63,061 nt of DNA from Planctomycetota bacterium (GCA_030748415.1 JASMMA010000011.1:5785-68845), one strand, 5' to 3'; positions 26,351 through 35,561 are shown, counted from the stretch's first letter. Notes: generated by a model not told the origin, from the letters alone. Numbers and translations: made by a program.

Positions 26351-27252
26351 AAGTTCGGGGTCGTTTGGCGCCAAGTCCAACTGGAGCACTCCACTTAGGG
26401 AATGCGCGAAGCTTCTTATTGGCTTGGCTAGATGTCCGAAGTCGCGAAGGTGAAATCGTTTTGCGAGTGGAAGACCTCGATGGTCCTCGCAACAAACCTC
26501 ATGCCGTTCAAGAAGCGATTTCAGATTTAGAATGGCTTGGTTTGGACTGGGATGAGGGACCCTTTTTCCAGAGAGAGCGCCTAGGAGTTTACCGAGAAGC
26601 TTTTGAACAACTTCGGGATTTGAATTATCTTTATCCTTGCGTGTGTTCACGGAAAGATGTGGAAGAAGCCGCCAGTGCTCCCCACGAATCATTGGACGGT
26701 GCTGTGTATCCTGGCACTTGCCGAGGCCAGAAAGTGAATGCTAAAAACCCATGTTGGCGTTTCCGTGTCCCAGAAAATTGCCAAGTTGAGTTCCAAGACC
26801 GTTTTGCGGGTCCCCAGAGTTTTCAAGTGGACCAACAGCTTGGAGACTTTGTGGTTTGGAATCGGAACGATGAGCCTGCTTATCAGTTAGCTGTTTTACT
26901 GGATGACCACGCACAGGGAATCAACGAAGTTCTTCGAGGCGCAGACCTTTTGCCCAGCACCTCTAGGCAGTTACTTCTCCATGAAGCGCTTTCTCTTCTC
27001 CCTCCAAGCTATGCCCACCTTCCCTTAGTCCGAGGGGGCGATGGCCGCCGATTGGCGAAAAGACACGGCGATACCACGCTTCGTTTTTTTCGCGAAAACG
27101 GGTGGAGTCCTCAAAAAGTGGTTGGATTACTGGCCTTTTGGTCAGGTTTGGGCCCCCAGGGCGGCGAAGCCACCCCCAGTGAACTGCTTAAAGATTTTGA
27201 CCTGAGGCGGGTGCCTTCGGACGAACCGGTATGGTCCGAGCCAGCGCACTAA
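26347..27252 (+). CDS. gluQRS: Glutamyl-Q tRNA(Asp) synthetase
   Basis: GluQ-RS is a truncated GluRS paralogue that attaches glutamate to queuosine in tRNA(Asp). The 301 residues show the HIGH region APSPTGALHLGNARS, the zinc ligands in YPCVCSRKDV and YPGTCRG, and a KMSKS-like loop GRRLAKRHGD; no anticodon-binding domain is present. It starts in an ATGA overlap with larC. Its last 65 bp overlap the 3' end of the converging alpha-toroid gene. Confidence 0.93.
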   Translation: MKVRGRLAPSPTGALHLGNARSFLLAWLDVRSREGEIVLRVEDLDGPRNKPHAVQEAISDLEWLGLDWDEGPFFQRERLGVYREAFEQLRDLNYLYPCVCSRKDVEEAASAPHESLDGAVYPGTCRGQKVNAKNPCWRFRVPENCQVEFQDRFAGPQSFQVDQQLGDFVVWNRNDEPAYQLAVLLDDHAQGINEVLRGADLLPSTSRQLLLHEALSLLPPSYAHLPLVRGGDGRRLAKRHGDTTLRFFRENGWSPQKVVGLLAFWSGLGPQGGEATPSELLKDFDLRRVPSDEPVWSEPAH

Positions 27253-28384
27253 GGGCATATGCGGTTCCGTAGGGCCGACCATGGGAGTTCATTTTGAAAT
27301 CAATAAGACTCCCGTCCTTCGCTTGCTGTTTTAATGTTTCCTTCCAAAGTGCTGGTCGGAAATGAGCGCGTTGGTCAGGAGGCAGAAGATTCAATACACC
27401 GGCCGCATAGTAGTGGCCGAAAAAGTAGAAGTACCCTGAGTTGGCGTACCATGCTTCATGGGGGATGGGGCGCCCGGATGCAGCATCCAGGAACTTGTGC
27501 TCTTTAAAAAAGAGCCGCATGCCTTCGCTCAAATCTTCCTGAGTGATTTGAGGTTTGTTTTGGACTCCAATCCCTGCTTCGGCAGCGCGGAAAAGGGCAA
27601 GATTGCAAACTTGGATTCGAGAAAGGGACCCCTTGGTCTGGTCAATATCGTCTAAGCCGCCCGGAGTGGGATAAAGTTCAACCGAGTATGAGTAAGCGCC
27701 ATTGGGAAGGCGAGATCTGCGCACTGCTTCAACCGCAAGTGCGAGGCGATCTTCTTTCACTTCCCACCCCAATGCTTTTGCATCGAGCAAGCCCAGAACT
27801 GCGATAGCGGTTTGAAAAGAAGTGGTCCAATGGGGGCGTGCGGCATGGGTTTCGTCTGCGTAGTAGGCCCATCCGCCTAAGCCAGTTTGGTATTTCCAAA
27901 GGCGCTCAATAAGTTGAGCGCCCATTTTTTCTATTTTCTTTTGAAGCTTGGGTTCAAGGGGAACATTCCATGCGTTGTGCTGGGCGGCACGAGTTAGAGC
28001 GGCCAAACCATAAACTAAAGCCCATGTGTGGTCGGTATCCCAATCACTGGGGCGGCGCACGTCGGAATGAACTACGAGGTACTGAAGGCTCCGCTCCCAA
28101 GCTTGAATGATTTTCTTTTCGGGCTTTTGATTGGAACGGAAAGACCGCTCCAATAAATCAGACATGGCGATATTCCCAATGCCCGTAACGGCAACTTGCC
28201 AAGAAAGTTGAGTTTCAGGATTGGTCCAAGAACCCTGTTCAGGTTCGCGCCAATGACCCCACGCGCCATTTTTTTCTTGATGCTCCAAAAGCCAGTGAAG
28301 AGCCTGTTGCATACCCTTTCGGGCATGAATTTCTTCGGCGGGAATTTGTGGGAAAGCCGCAAGAGCAAGGGAGCTCAGAATCAC
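27188..28384 (-). CDS. Exported alpha/alpha-toroid (prenyltransferase/squalene-cyclase-like) protein
   Basis: This 398-residue protein has a short signal-like N-terminus (MILSSLALAAFPQIPAEE) and repeats of the alpha/alpha-barrel type: GMQQALHWLLEHQEKNGAWGHW, LWKYQTGLGGWAYY and VRRSRLPNGAYSYSV, each with the QxxxGxW-like end. Such toroids occur in terpene cyclases, prenyltransferase beta subunits and many planctomycete secreted proteins. No catalytic DxDD motif is visible, so an enzymatic role is uncertain. GTG 28384 overlaps the upstream stop (GTGA). Confidence 0.75.
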   Translation of the reverse strand: MILSSLALAAFPQIPAEEIHARKGMQQALHWLLEHQEKNGAWGHWREPEQGSWTNPETQLSWQVAVTGIGNIAMSDLLERSFRSNQKPEKKIIQAWERSLQYLVVHSDVRRPSDWDTDHTWALVYGLAALTRAAQHNAWNVPLEPKLQKKIEKMGAQLIERLWKYQTGLGGWAYYADETHAARPHWTTSFQTAIAVLGLLDAKALGWEVKEDRLALAVEAVRRSRLPNGAYSYSVELYPTPGGLDDIDQTKGSLSRIQVCNLALFRAAEAGIGVQNKPQITQEDLSEGMRLFFKEHKFLDAASGRPIPHEAWYANSGYFYFFGHYYAAGVLNLLPPDQRAHFRPALWKETLKQQAKDGSLIDFKMNSHGRPYGTAYALSALARTIPVRPKAPASGQNL

Positions 28385-29040
28385 TCGTTGGCCTCAGCAC
28401 CATTTTTTCGAAGTTCTTCGAGCTCTTTGTGGAGTTTATGCAGTTCTGCTTCAGTTTCGATTCGAAGGGCTTCCAACTCAACTTTGATTCCTCGTAAAGC
28501 GAGGCGAGATTCCTCGACCTCCCGTTCCAAATCACGAGCTTCTTGGGGAATTTCATGTTCTACCTCTAGGCGGAATTCCTGCTCCTCAAGCTCCAAGCTT
28601 CTTCGTTCTCGGACGAGGCGCCGTTTTGTGCGGCCGATGACAATCTCACCCGTTTTTTCTGCAAATTCAGCATCGCCATAAAGTTGCTCTAATTGGGCGA
28701 GTTCTTCTTCAGTTTCCAGAATTGAATCCCGAGACCATTCGAGAGACAGTTCACTTCGAGTTATTCGAGAGGGAGCCTGAATTTCGTGAAAGAGCTCCAA
28801 GGATTTTTCTGCCCTCGCGAGGTCTTCAAATGAATGATCCAGTTCCAGCTCCATTTCCAAAATAGATTGTTCTCCCCGGAGTTTGGCAAGGTGCAATGCT
28901 CGTTCAGCTTCTTCAATGGCCTCTTGGTCAAGCCCGGAACCCTCTTCAATCCCTTCATCCGGGACAAAGGGTTCCTGCTCAAGAACAACAGGCTGGGTGC
29001 ATGCAAAAGAGAAAAGGGCAAGGAGAATGATTCGGCTCAT
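28381..29040 (-). CDS. Coiled-coil putative lipoprotein
   Basis: The 219-residue product has a short hydrophobic leader ending at Cys14 (LLALFSFAC, a loose lipobox). The rest is a highly charged Glu/Arg/Leu coiled coil (about 40-215) with clear heptads. I do not recognise the family. It is co-transcribed with the alpha-toroid gene (4 bp overlap). A good promoter (TTGCCG, 17 bp, TAGACT) ends 6 nt before its ATG, so it starts its own transcription unit just after the terminator of the gene upstream. Confidence 0.75.
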   Translation of the reverse strand: MSRIILLALFSFACTQPVVLEQEPFVPDEGIEEGSGLDQEAIEEAERALHLAKLRGEQSILEMELELDHSFEDLARAEKSLELFHEIQAPSRITRSELSLEWSRDSILETEEELAQLEQLYGDAEFAEKTGEIVIGRTKRRLVRERRSLELEEQEFRLEVEHEIPQEARDLEREVEESRLALRGIKVELEALRIETEAELHKLHKELEELRKNGAEANE

Positions 29041-29046
29041 GCTCAG

Positions 29047-29075
29047 AGTCTAATCGTTGCATTCTGCAACGGCAA
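29047..29075 (-). promoter_or_regulatory. Promoter of the coiled-coil lipoprotein gene
   Basis: The -35 TTGCCG (29070-29075) and -10 TAGACT (29047-29052) are 17 bp apart on the minus strand, and ATG follows 6 nt after the -10. This is the best complete promoter in the window and again implies a leaderless mRNA. A 6-bp inverted repeat (29055-29060 with 29066-29071) fills the spacer. Confidence 0.6.
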
Positions 29076-29083
29076 AAACGAGA

Positions 29084-29117
29084 GGAGCCCCGGCATTCTT
29101 GCGAAGGCCGGGGCTCC
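29084..29117 (-). terminator. Rho-independent terminator
   Basis: A perfect 11-bp GC-rich stem (29084-29094 pairs with 29107-29117) encloses a 12-nt loop. On the minus strand it is followed after 5 nt by a run of five T (29074-29078). It lies 16 bp after the stop of the lipoprotein gene at 29134. It is the only convincing hairpin terminator I found. Confidence 0.85.
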
Positions 29118-29133
29118 AAGGAGGAAAGGGTGC

Positions 29134-29751
29134 CTAGAAGTGGATTCCAGCGCCCATCCAGATGCTGAGCTCGCCATCATTGGGAGGTGCGGGAAGGCCA
29201 TCATCTGCAGCCATGTTCATGCTGGTTTCAGCACCACCTTCAAGAGCAAAAAGCTCAGACAGCCACCAAGATGCGCCACCGCCGAAACGGAGATTCATGT
29301 AGTCACTGTTGTAATCCAGGTTTGCAGAAGCAAAGGGCTGAATGTCCATGCCAAAGAGACCATCTTCGGTGAATAGGTGGTAGCGGGCACCACCAGAGAG
29401 GTAATCTTCGTCATCAGTGTGGAAGCCAATATTCCAGGAAAGAGCATCTGAGACAAAGCTGTTGTAGCTCAAGCCGCCAGCAAAATCTTCACCACTGTCT
29501 TCTAGATTCATGCGAAAATTCAGAGAGCGAGAAGTGTGAGAGCCGGCCATGGGGGAGACCTCTGGGGCGTAGGGGTCATCGGGATCGTGGTTCATGAAGT
29601 GTTTTGACAAGTCGTCATAAACGGCATTCATGTCATCAACAGTGCCAGCAACCTTTTGGCTGAGGTCTTCGTCGATGCGACGGGTACAAGAGCCTAAACC
29701 GAGGGCCAGGAGGGCAAGGGCTAGGACAGCAAAAAGACGGATTCGCTTCAT
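29134..29751 (-). CDS. Barrel-like outer-membrane lipoprotein, unknown family
   Basis: ATG 29751 gives 205 residues with a classic lipoprotein signal (MKRIRLFAVLALALLALGLGSC, Cys at about 22). After a helical linker the sequence turns into alternating beta strands rich in Gly, Asp, Asn and aromatic residues (SLSYNSFVSDALSWNIGFH-like repeats), ending GAGIHF with a terminal Phe as in outer-membrane barrels. A longer in-frame reading from 29886 adds only a His/Pro-rich stretch and is rejected. A hairpin terminator follows. Confidence 0.72.
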   Translation of the reverse strand: MKRIRLFAVLALALLALGLGSCTRRIDEDLSQKVAGTVDDMNAVYDDLSKHFMNHDPDDPYAPEVSPMAGSHTSRSLNFRMNLEDSGEDFAGGLSYNSFVSDALSWNIGFHTDDEDYLSGGARYHLFTEDGLFGMDIQPFASANLDYNSDYMNLRFGGGASWWLSELFALEGGAETSMNMAADDGLPAPPNDGELSIWMGAGIHF

Positions 29752-29879
29752 CTGGGTATGGGGGGAATTGAGCCGGCTAAGGCGGCTCTTTGGGGTGGAA
29801 AGCGTACGAGGCGGGTGGGGTCGCGTCAATGGATGAGGATGAACGATTGAAGGGCGCAGAGCTATCCTTTTCAAAAACG

Positions 29880-31187
29880 ATGGCATCCGACGCTTACCAA
29901 TCTCCGAGAGGTACCCGAGATTTGCTCCCAGAGGAGCTCGTTCGGGTGCGTTTTTTAGAAGAAACGGCCCGTGATTTGGCCCGCACCTTCCATTACCAGG
30001 AAATACGCACCCCGCTCTTCGAGGAAACCCGACTTTTCTCCCGTTCTTTGGGTGAAACGAGCGATGTGGTGGACAAAGAGATGTTCACAGTGCCTCCACG
30101 GGTTGAGGGTTCTCTTTCTTACAGTTTTCGCCCTGAGGGGACCGCTCCGGCTGCAAGAGCTTATGTACAAGGGGGTTGCCCTGCTTCTGCCCCCTATCAA
30201 AAGTGGTTCTACCTGGGCCCCATGTTCCGCTATGAGCGGCCACAGAAAGGCCGCGAGCGCCAATTTACCCAATTTGGGGTTGAGGCATTCGGCGCGAACA
30301 GCCCCTCCCTAGATGCCGAAGTGGTGGATTTTGCCCTCAGATTTTTTGAAGAGCTTGGTTTTGGGGCGGAATTGGAAGTTCGTGTCAACACCATGGGTGA
30401 CCCTGAAGACCGAGAAAGGTGGAAGGGCCAACTTCACGACTATTTCAAACCAGGGCTCTCCGAGCGCTGCTCAGATTGCCAGAGCCGCATTGAGCGGAAC
30501 CCTTTCCGCTTGCTGGACTGCAAGGTTGCTCAATGCCAAAAGTTGAATGAAGGCGCGCCCTCCCTTCGGAGTGAACTCGCCGAAGAGTCCGCTGCCCACC
30601 ACGCGAAATTTGTTGCGACCTTGGAAGCTTTGGGGCGAACACCTAAGGACGACCCTGGCATTGTCCGCGGCTTGGATTACTACACCCGAACCGTGTTCGA
30701 AATTCACTACCCGCCCCTTGGTGCTCGGTCCGCCCTTTGCGGCGGCGGGCGCTACGACGGCCTTGTGGAAGAAGTAGGCGGGACTCCCACCCCTGCCGTG
30801 GGCTTCGCCATCGGATTCACGGCCACAGAAATCGCCATGGCGGAGCTAGGTCTTCCAAAACCTGAAGCATTAGAGCCCTTCCAGCGGGATCTTCAAACAC
30901 AGGTTTATTGTGTTGCAGTCAGCGAAGAAGACCGTCTTGCTACAACGCAGCTCGCAAGTCAGCTCCGGGCCGCTCGCGTGCAAGGGGTTGACCTTGATTA
31001 CCGAAACAAATCGGTCAAGGCTCAACTTAAAGAAGCTGCAAAGTCAGGCGCGCGAGTCGTGGCTCTTATAGGTCCAGATGAACGCGCCGCATCCTGCGTG
31101 TGCTTGCGCAACATGAGAACACGCGATGAAAAACAAGTCCCCGAAAGCGACTTGCTCACCGAACTGCTCGCCTTATTAGAAGAATGA
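29880..31187 (+). CDS. hisS: Histidyl-tRNA synthetase
   Basis: HisRS charges tRNA(His). ATG 29880 gives 435 residues beginning MASDAYQSPRGTRDLLPEE, the usual N-terminus. Class II motif 2 (GPMFRYERPQKGRERQFTQFG) and the HisRS-specific RGLDYYTRTVFE and CGGGRYDGL motifs are present, then the anticodon-binding domain. An in-frame ATG at 29829 would add 17 residues. TATCCT at 29863-29868 could be a -10 for the shorter form. The stop overlaps nadD (ATGA at 31184). Confidence 0.96.
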   Translation: MASDAYQSPRGTRDLLPEELVRVRFLEETARDLARTFHYQEIRTPLFEETRLFSRSLGETSDVVDKEMFTVPPRVEGSLSYSFRPEGTAPAARAYVQGGCPASAPYQKWFYLGPMFRYERPQKGRERQFTQFGVEAFGANSPSLDAEVVDFALRFFEELGFGAELEVRVNTMGDPEDRERWKGQLHDYFKPGLSERCSDCQSRIERNPFRLLDCKVAQCQKLNEGAPSLRSELAEESAAHHAKFVATLEALGRTPKDDPGIVRGLDYYTRTVFEIHYPPLGARSALCGGGRYDGLVEEVGGTPTPAVGFAIGFTATEIAMAELGLPKPEALEPFQRDLQTQVYCVAVSEEDRLATTQLASQLRAARVQGVDLDYRNKSVKAQLKEAAKSGARVVALIGPDERAASCVCLRNMRTRDEKQVPESDLLTELLALLEE

Positions 31188-31753
31188 GGATTGCAGTTTT
31201 CGGCGGCTCTTTTGACCCAGTACACATTGGGCACCTGGCTGTCGCCGATGCGGTTCAGAAACAACTCCACCCGGACCTCTTGCTTTGGGTCCCCGCAGGC
31301 CTAGCACCTCACAAATTAGAGACCCCGCCAACTCCGGCTACCCAGCGCGTTGCTTTATTGGAGCTTGCCATCCAAGGGCGGGAAGGCGAGGCCATTTCTC
31401 GGTTGGAAATCGAACGGAAAGGGCCGTCCTTTATGGTTGACACTCTCGAAGCCCTTCGAAGTCAATACGAAAACCCGACCCTCTTTCTCGTTATGGGTGG
31501 TGATTCTCAAGCTCACTTTCCTACTTGGCGTCGTTTTCAGCGAATTCTTGAGCTTGCCGAACCCATTTTTTTTCCGCGGAAAGATTGGGAAGCTATTCAA
31601 CCCAACATGCCCGGCCGCATGCTTCCCATGGAGCCTGTAGATATAGACTCCACTGAACTTCGCCGGCAGCTTTCCCTCGGAAAGGCTAGAACGGATGCCT
31701 TCCCAGCAGGTGTCCTGGAAAAAATCCAGAACGAAACTCTTTACCAGACTTGA
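31184..31753 (+). CDS. nadD: Nicotinate-nucleotide adenylyltransferase
   Basis: NadD makes deamido-NAD+ from nicotinate mononucleotide and ATP. The 189-residue protein starts MRIAVFGGSFDPVHIGHL with the (H/T)xGH nucleotidyl-transfer motif and ends with IDSTELRRQL, equivalent to the ISSTxIR motif. It is coupled to hisS by a 4-bp overlap. Its last 13 bp overlap the 3' end of the opposite isomerase gene. Confidence 0.95.
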   Translation: MRIAVFGGSFDPVHIGHLAVADAVQKQLHPDLLLWVPAGLAPHKLETPPTPATQRVALLELAIQGREGEAISRLEIERKGPSFMVDTLEALRSQYENPTLFLVMGGDSQAHFPTWRRFQRILELAEPIFFPRKDWEAIQPNMPGRMLPMEPVDIDSTELRRQLSLGKARTDAFPAGVLEKIQNETLYQT

Positions 31754-32679
31754 ACTTTTGCCCTTTCCCGAAGGGCTTGAACCAGCGCATTTCGTTCCTG
31801 CCAAGAGGGCGGGGCGGAAAGAAAATTTTGGACAAGTTCCTTTCGCACATCTTCGAGTTGAGTTTGGGTTCTCTCAATCACTTGGGCAATGTGGTAGCCA
31901 GCTCCCGTCCGAATAACCTGAGTCGATTCGCCGACGGGCAGAGAGTCCACAGCAGCGAAAAAATCTGGTCCATAAAGTCGCCCGTTGTAGTTCAATAATT
32001 CGCCCCCCCTTTCACGAGTGACACGGTCATGAGAGGCCGCCTTCGCGAGAGCAGCAAAGTCTTCACCTGCAATCAGTCTTGCTCGTAAATCTTCGGCTCG
32101 TTTTTGAGCATCGGCATGCAGAGCTTCAAGGTCAACTTCGGTGGGCTTTTGCCCACTGCGAAGAAGCTCTGCTCGCAAGACATTTGGCATGATGACGATG
32201 TGCTTCACTCGAAGTTTTTTCCCGTTCAGGCCATATTTGCGCTCAAAAAGGATTTGAAGGTTTTCATCCGTCGCTACCCGAGTTTCGAAGATGAGGGCAT
32301 CCGTAATTTTTTCTAGTCGGATTTCGGCGGCAAGGGTTGCGCGATAACCCTCTAAGTTCTGACCACCCCGTTTTAGGTTCGCCTCGAAGACCTCCGCGGA
32401 TGAGCCAACGCCCCGCTGCGCTGACTCTCGTTCGAGTACAGCAGTAGAGACATCTTCTTCGGAAATCTGGATTCCATAAGCATCAGCCTCTTTCTCAAGT
32501 AAGTAGTTTGCAAGGTATTCCTCAAGGGCCCGTTTACCGAATCTGGCGTAAAGGAAATCTAGATACTCCTTTTTTGTAATTTCCACATCATTGATTCGGG
32601 CAATGATGCCTTCGGGGAGGGGTTCAGGGGGAGAAGGCTCCTGGGGGAGGGCGAGAGAAAGAAGAATGGAGAGAATCAT
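31741..32679 (-). CDS. Exported parvulin-type peptidyl-prolyl isomerase (SurA/PrsA-like)
   Basis: The 312-residue protein starts at ATG 32679 with a signal peptide (MILSILLSLALPQ). A SurA_N-like helical region (INDVEITKKEYLDFLYARFGKRALEEYLAN) leads to a parvulin domain (LRVKHIVIMP, GEDFAALAKAASHDRVTRERGGELLNY, FFAAVDSLPVGESTQVIRTGAGYHIAQV) at about 165-285. It should assist folding of exported or outer-membrane proteins. It converges on nadD with a 13-bp overlap. Confidence 0.88.
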   Translation of the reverse strand: MILSILLSLALPQEPSPPEPLPEGIIARINDVEITKKEYLDFLYARFGKRALEEYLANYLLEKEADAYGIQISEEDVSTAVLERESAQRGVGSSAEVFEANLKRGGQNLEGYRATLAAEIRLEKITDALIFETRVATDENLQILFERKYGLNGKKLRVKHIVIMPNVLRAELLRSGQKPTEVDLEALHADAQKRAEDLRARLIAGEDFAALAKAASHDRVTRERGGELLNYNGRLYGPDFFAAVDSLPVGESTQVIRTGAGYHIAQVIERTQTQLEDVRKELVQNFLSAPPSWQERNALVQALRERAKVQVW

Positions 32680-32719
32680 CGTGGGTGGAAACTTGCGAGG
32701 GAGGCCAGGCAAAGGGAGA

Positions 32720-33547
32720 ATGCGCGGCTCCCTGAACAGAATAACCCTGCATCAGTCATACCCCAAGCCCATCGTGATTGCCTTCATCTCGGACATCCAC
32801 TCCAATCTGGAGGCGCTTCAGGTTGCTTTGACCGATATTGAAGCCCAGGGAGTTGGCACCGTTGTCTGTTTGGGCGATGTCCTAGGATATGGCGCGAACC
32901 CAAAAGAGGTCATGGATCTTGTCCAGGCTCGTTGCAAATTCACCTTACTTGGGAACCATGACGCGGCCTTGCTGGACGACCAACAGGCTTTTGGTTTTAA
33001 CGAGCGGGCCCTCACTGCAATTGACTACACTCGAAATTGCCTGGATCCCGAGTTAGAGGAGAACCATGCATATTGGGATTGGCTGGGTGAGCTAGTTCCG
33101 GCAATGGCTTTCCTTGATCCTCGCGTAAGCAAGGAGGAAGTCTTATTGGTTCATGCAAGTCCAAGAGAACCCTTAACTGAGTACCTTCTCCCAGCGCTCT
33201 CAAAGTCACCTGAAAAGCTTCAAGCAAATTTTGAAGCGGCAGCTCATCGCTTGACCTTTTTTGGACATACCCATCATCCTGGATGGTTCAAAGAAGGTGA
33301 CCCTTTTGTGCGTGCAACGGATGAAGTTTCTGTCCTCGAGCTTCAACCGGACTGTCGTTATCTCATTAATGTTGGCTCAGTAGGTCAGCCTCGTGATAAC
33401 GACCCCCGTCTTTGTTACGCAATTTGGGATGGCGCTACCGTGCGATGGCGGCGATTAGACTACGACCGGGAAATCGCCCGAGAAAAAATCCACCAAGCCC
33501 CAGACCTTCCTGACATCCTGGGCGACCGCCTTCTAAGAGGCCGCTAA
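32720..33547 (+). CDS. Calcineurin-like metallophosphoesterase (YfcE/ApaH-type)
   Basis: The dinuclear metal site is complete: ISDIHSNLEAL, CLGDVLGYGANP, LLGNHDAALL, LVHASPRE and FFGHTHHPGW, then INVGSVGQPRD. Such proteins hydrolyse phosphodiesters or phosphoesters; the substrate here is unknown. The start is unclear. ATG 32720 gives 275 residues, while GTG 32774 would begin right at the first beta strand (IAFISDIHSN), as many relatives do. It lies 7 bp upstream of yidC. Confidence 0.87.
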   Translation: MRGSLNRITLHQSYPKPIVIAFISDIHSNLEALQVALTDIEAQGVGTVVCLGDVLGYGANPKEVMDLVQARCKFTLLGNHDAALLDDQQAFGFNERALTAIDYTRNCLDPELEENHAYWDWLGELVPAMAFLDPRVSKEEVLLVHASPREPLTEYLLPALSKSPEKLQANFEAAAHRLTFFGHTHHPGWFKEGDPFVRATDEVSVLELQPDCRYLINVGSVGQPRDNDPRLCYAIWDGATVRWRRLDYDREIAREKIHQAPDLPDILGDRLLRGR

Positions 33548-33554
33548 ACCTGAA

Positions 33555-35561
33555 ATGAAAAATCGTTCCCTTTTGACTCTAGTGGTATGGGGCCTTTTGG
33601 CCCTCTTCATCATGCGCACTTGCGCAGGCGAAGGAGAGAAGCCTTCCGAGAGCATTCAAAGTTTTCGCGCGGAGTCTTTTGAAGCACCGGCTGGCGAAGA
33701 ACAGTTTGTTGTTTTGGAAAACGACTTGCTCTGGACAAAGTGGAGCACCTTGGGGGGCACTTGCGTTGAGGCAAGGCTGAAAGAGTTCCATTCTTCCAAC
33801 TCCGAAGAAGCTCTATTGCTCTTGAAATCTGTTCCTGCACAGGCCCCACCTGTTGGCCGCAATCCGGGGCGCGAACACCACCGTCGCAGGGATGGGCTCC
33901 GCTTGTTTGAACCCGAGGGTAACTTGGGAGTCAGCCTCGATGCCGTTCATTGGGAAATGGGACCTGCCCAACAAACGGGTGACGGAGGCGCAGAACTTCT
34001 TTTTACACTGAATACTCCAACTGGAGTTCGAATGGAAAAGTTGATTCGTTTATCTGGTTTGCGTGAAGGGGACAACTCCCCCGCAGATGAGCAACGCCTC
34101 ATCGAGGTTGACATTTCCGCTGAACCAAACGGAGAAATTTCTTCGGTTGTTGTGGGGGACCTCAACCTTCGTTTAGCCACGGGTGGTGGCATTGTTGCCG
34201 AGCCCGATAGTTTTTACCCTAATCCTTACGCTGCTGCAGCCCGTCTGGAGTACGACAAGGTTGAAGAGTTAGAAACATACAATCCACGAGGCAGCCTCCC
34301 TCCGCGTCGCGATGTCTCTGCGAAATGGAATGGACAGTTTGCTTTTGTAGTCGAAGGCTCCAAATACTTTTTAAATTTGATTCGTCCTTTGGACAAACCA
34401 TTTCGTGGCGCAACGGCCGAGACATTGTTTGACACTGATGGCTTTGAGACGGGTGTCCTTCAGCGCTTCGAGCCAGAAATGCGCGAAAAAATCCAAAAGG
34501 TCGCCTGGGCTGATAGCAAATTGCGGCAGGAAAACGGTGGTGTCCAAGTGGGCTCTGAAGCCCTTGGACTTGAAACCAATATGAGTGGAGCAGAGGCGCG
34601 TCGATTGCGTTCCTCCTGGTACCAAGCTGCCAGAGAACAGCGGGAAGAATCTTGGAAGCGCTCATCCATTGCAGGGGATTTCCGCCTCCACATCGGGCAG
34701 GCGGGCACTGCTGGGGAAACGCAGCGCTTCGAATGGTATTTGGGCCCAAAGAATCCTGAGATTCTTTCTTCTCCATCGTTCCGCCCAATGGATGCGGTTA
34801 TCCAGGAATTGGATTACGGTGGCAGTTTCTTTTATCGAATGTTCTTTACGGGCGCAATTGCTCCCACCATTTTATGGATTATTGATTTCTTTCACACCAT
34901 TACTGGGAACTGGGGGATTGCAATTATCTTGATGACCCTCCTTGTGCGAGCTTTGATGTTTCCCATCAATCGCACCTCTCAAATGAAAATGGGAGCCTAC
35001 CAGGCGAAGGTTGGCAAATTGAAGCCTCAGGTTGAAAAAATCAATCAGAAATATGCCAAAGATCCTGCGAAAAAACAACAGGCCACGATGGAGTTGTATC
35101 GCGAGCACAAACTTTCACCACCTATCGGTGGCTGCTTACCAATTTTATTGCAGTTCCCCGTTTTCATTGGACTGTTCGCCGCATTGCGGTGTTCCATTTT
35201 GTTGCGTCAAGAGCCGTTTGCCCTTTGGATTCAAGATTTGTCGCGACCTGATGCCCTCATTGACTTTGGCGGCCCCATTGCTAATCTTCCTTTGATTAGC
35301 AGTGTGACTTCTCTCAATGTTCTTCCCATTATCATGGTTGTCCTCTGGGTTTGGCATCAACGCTCAATGCCAAAGCCGACTGATCCTCAGCAGGCCCAAA
35401 TGCAGAAGATGATGACCTTCATGCCAATCATGTTCGGCATCATGCTTTACAACTATGCGGCAGGACTCTCGCTTTACATGATTACTTCAAGCGCTCTTGG
35501 TATTTTTGAACAGAAAGTAATCAAGAAGAAATGGCCGGTGCCCGGTGCCAAGCCAGGATAG
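33555..35561 (+). CDS. yidC: Membrane protein insertase YidC
   Basis: YidC inserts and folds inner-membrane proteins. The 668-residue protein has the Gram-negative layout: an N-terminal membrane anchor (LLTLVVWGLLALFIM), a large periplasmic beta-sandwich (about 30-410) and the Oxa1 core of five helices with NWGIAIILMTLLVRALMFP, GGCLPILLQFPVFIGLF and AAGLSLYMITSSALGI. It is followed by mnmE with a 17-bp overlap, an arrangement conserved in many bacteria. Confidence 0.96.
   Translation: MKNRSLLTLVVWGLLALFIMRTCAGEGEKPSESIQSFRAESFEAPAGEEQFVVLENDLLWTKWSTLGGTCVEARLKEFHSSNSEEALLLLKSVPAQAPPVGRNPGREHHRRRDGLRLFEPEGNLGVSLDAVHWEMGPAQQTGDGGAELLFTLNTPTGVRMEKLIRLSGLREGDNSPADEQRLIEVDISAEPNGEISSVVVGDLNLRLATGGGIVAEPDSFYPNPYAAAARLEYDKVEELETYNPRGSLPPRRDVSAKWNGQFAFVVEGSKYFLNLIRPLDKPFRGATAETLFDTDGFETGVLQRFEPEMREKIQKVAWADSKLRQENGGVQVGSEALGLETNMSGAEARRLRSSWYQAAREQREESWKRSSIAGDFRLHIGQAGTAGETQRFEWYLGPKNPEILSSPSFRPMDAVIQELDYGGSFFYRMFFTGAIAPTILWIIDFFHTITGNWGIAIILMTLLVRALMFPINRTSQMKMGAYQAKVGKLKPQVEKINQKYAKDPAKKQQATMELYREHKLSPPIGGCLPILLQFPVFIGLFAALRCSILLRQEPFALWIQDLSRPDALIDFGGPIANLPLISSVTSLNVLPIIMVVLWVWHQRSMPKPTDPQQAQMQKMMTFMPIMFGIMLYNYAAGLSLYMITSSALGIFEQKVIKKKWPVPGAKPG

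Noticed and set aside
29770-29788. 6-bp stem (GAGCCG/CGGCTC) between the lipoprotein gene and hisS
   Set aside because: It is short, with a 7-nt loop and only three T after it. It is not a convincing terminator or T-box.
29752-29886. 45-residue upstream extension of the barrel-like lipoprotein
   Set aside because: The extension is His/Pro-rich and hides the lipoprotein signal that starts at ATG 29751.
34219-34788. Minus-strand open frame of 189 codons inside yidC
   Set aside because: It is antisense to the YidC periplasmic domain, low in plausible protein features and lacks a start signal.
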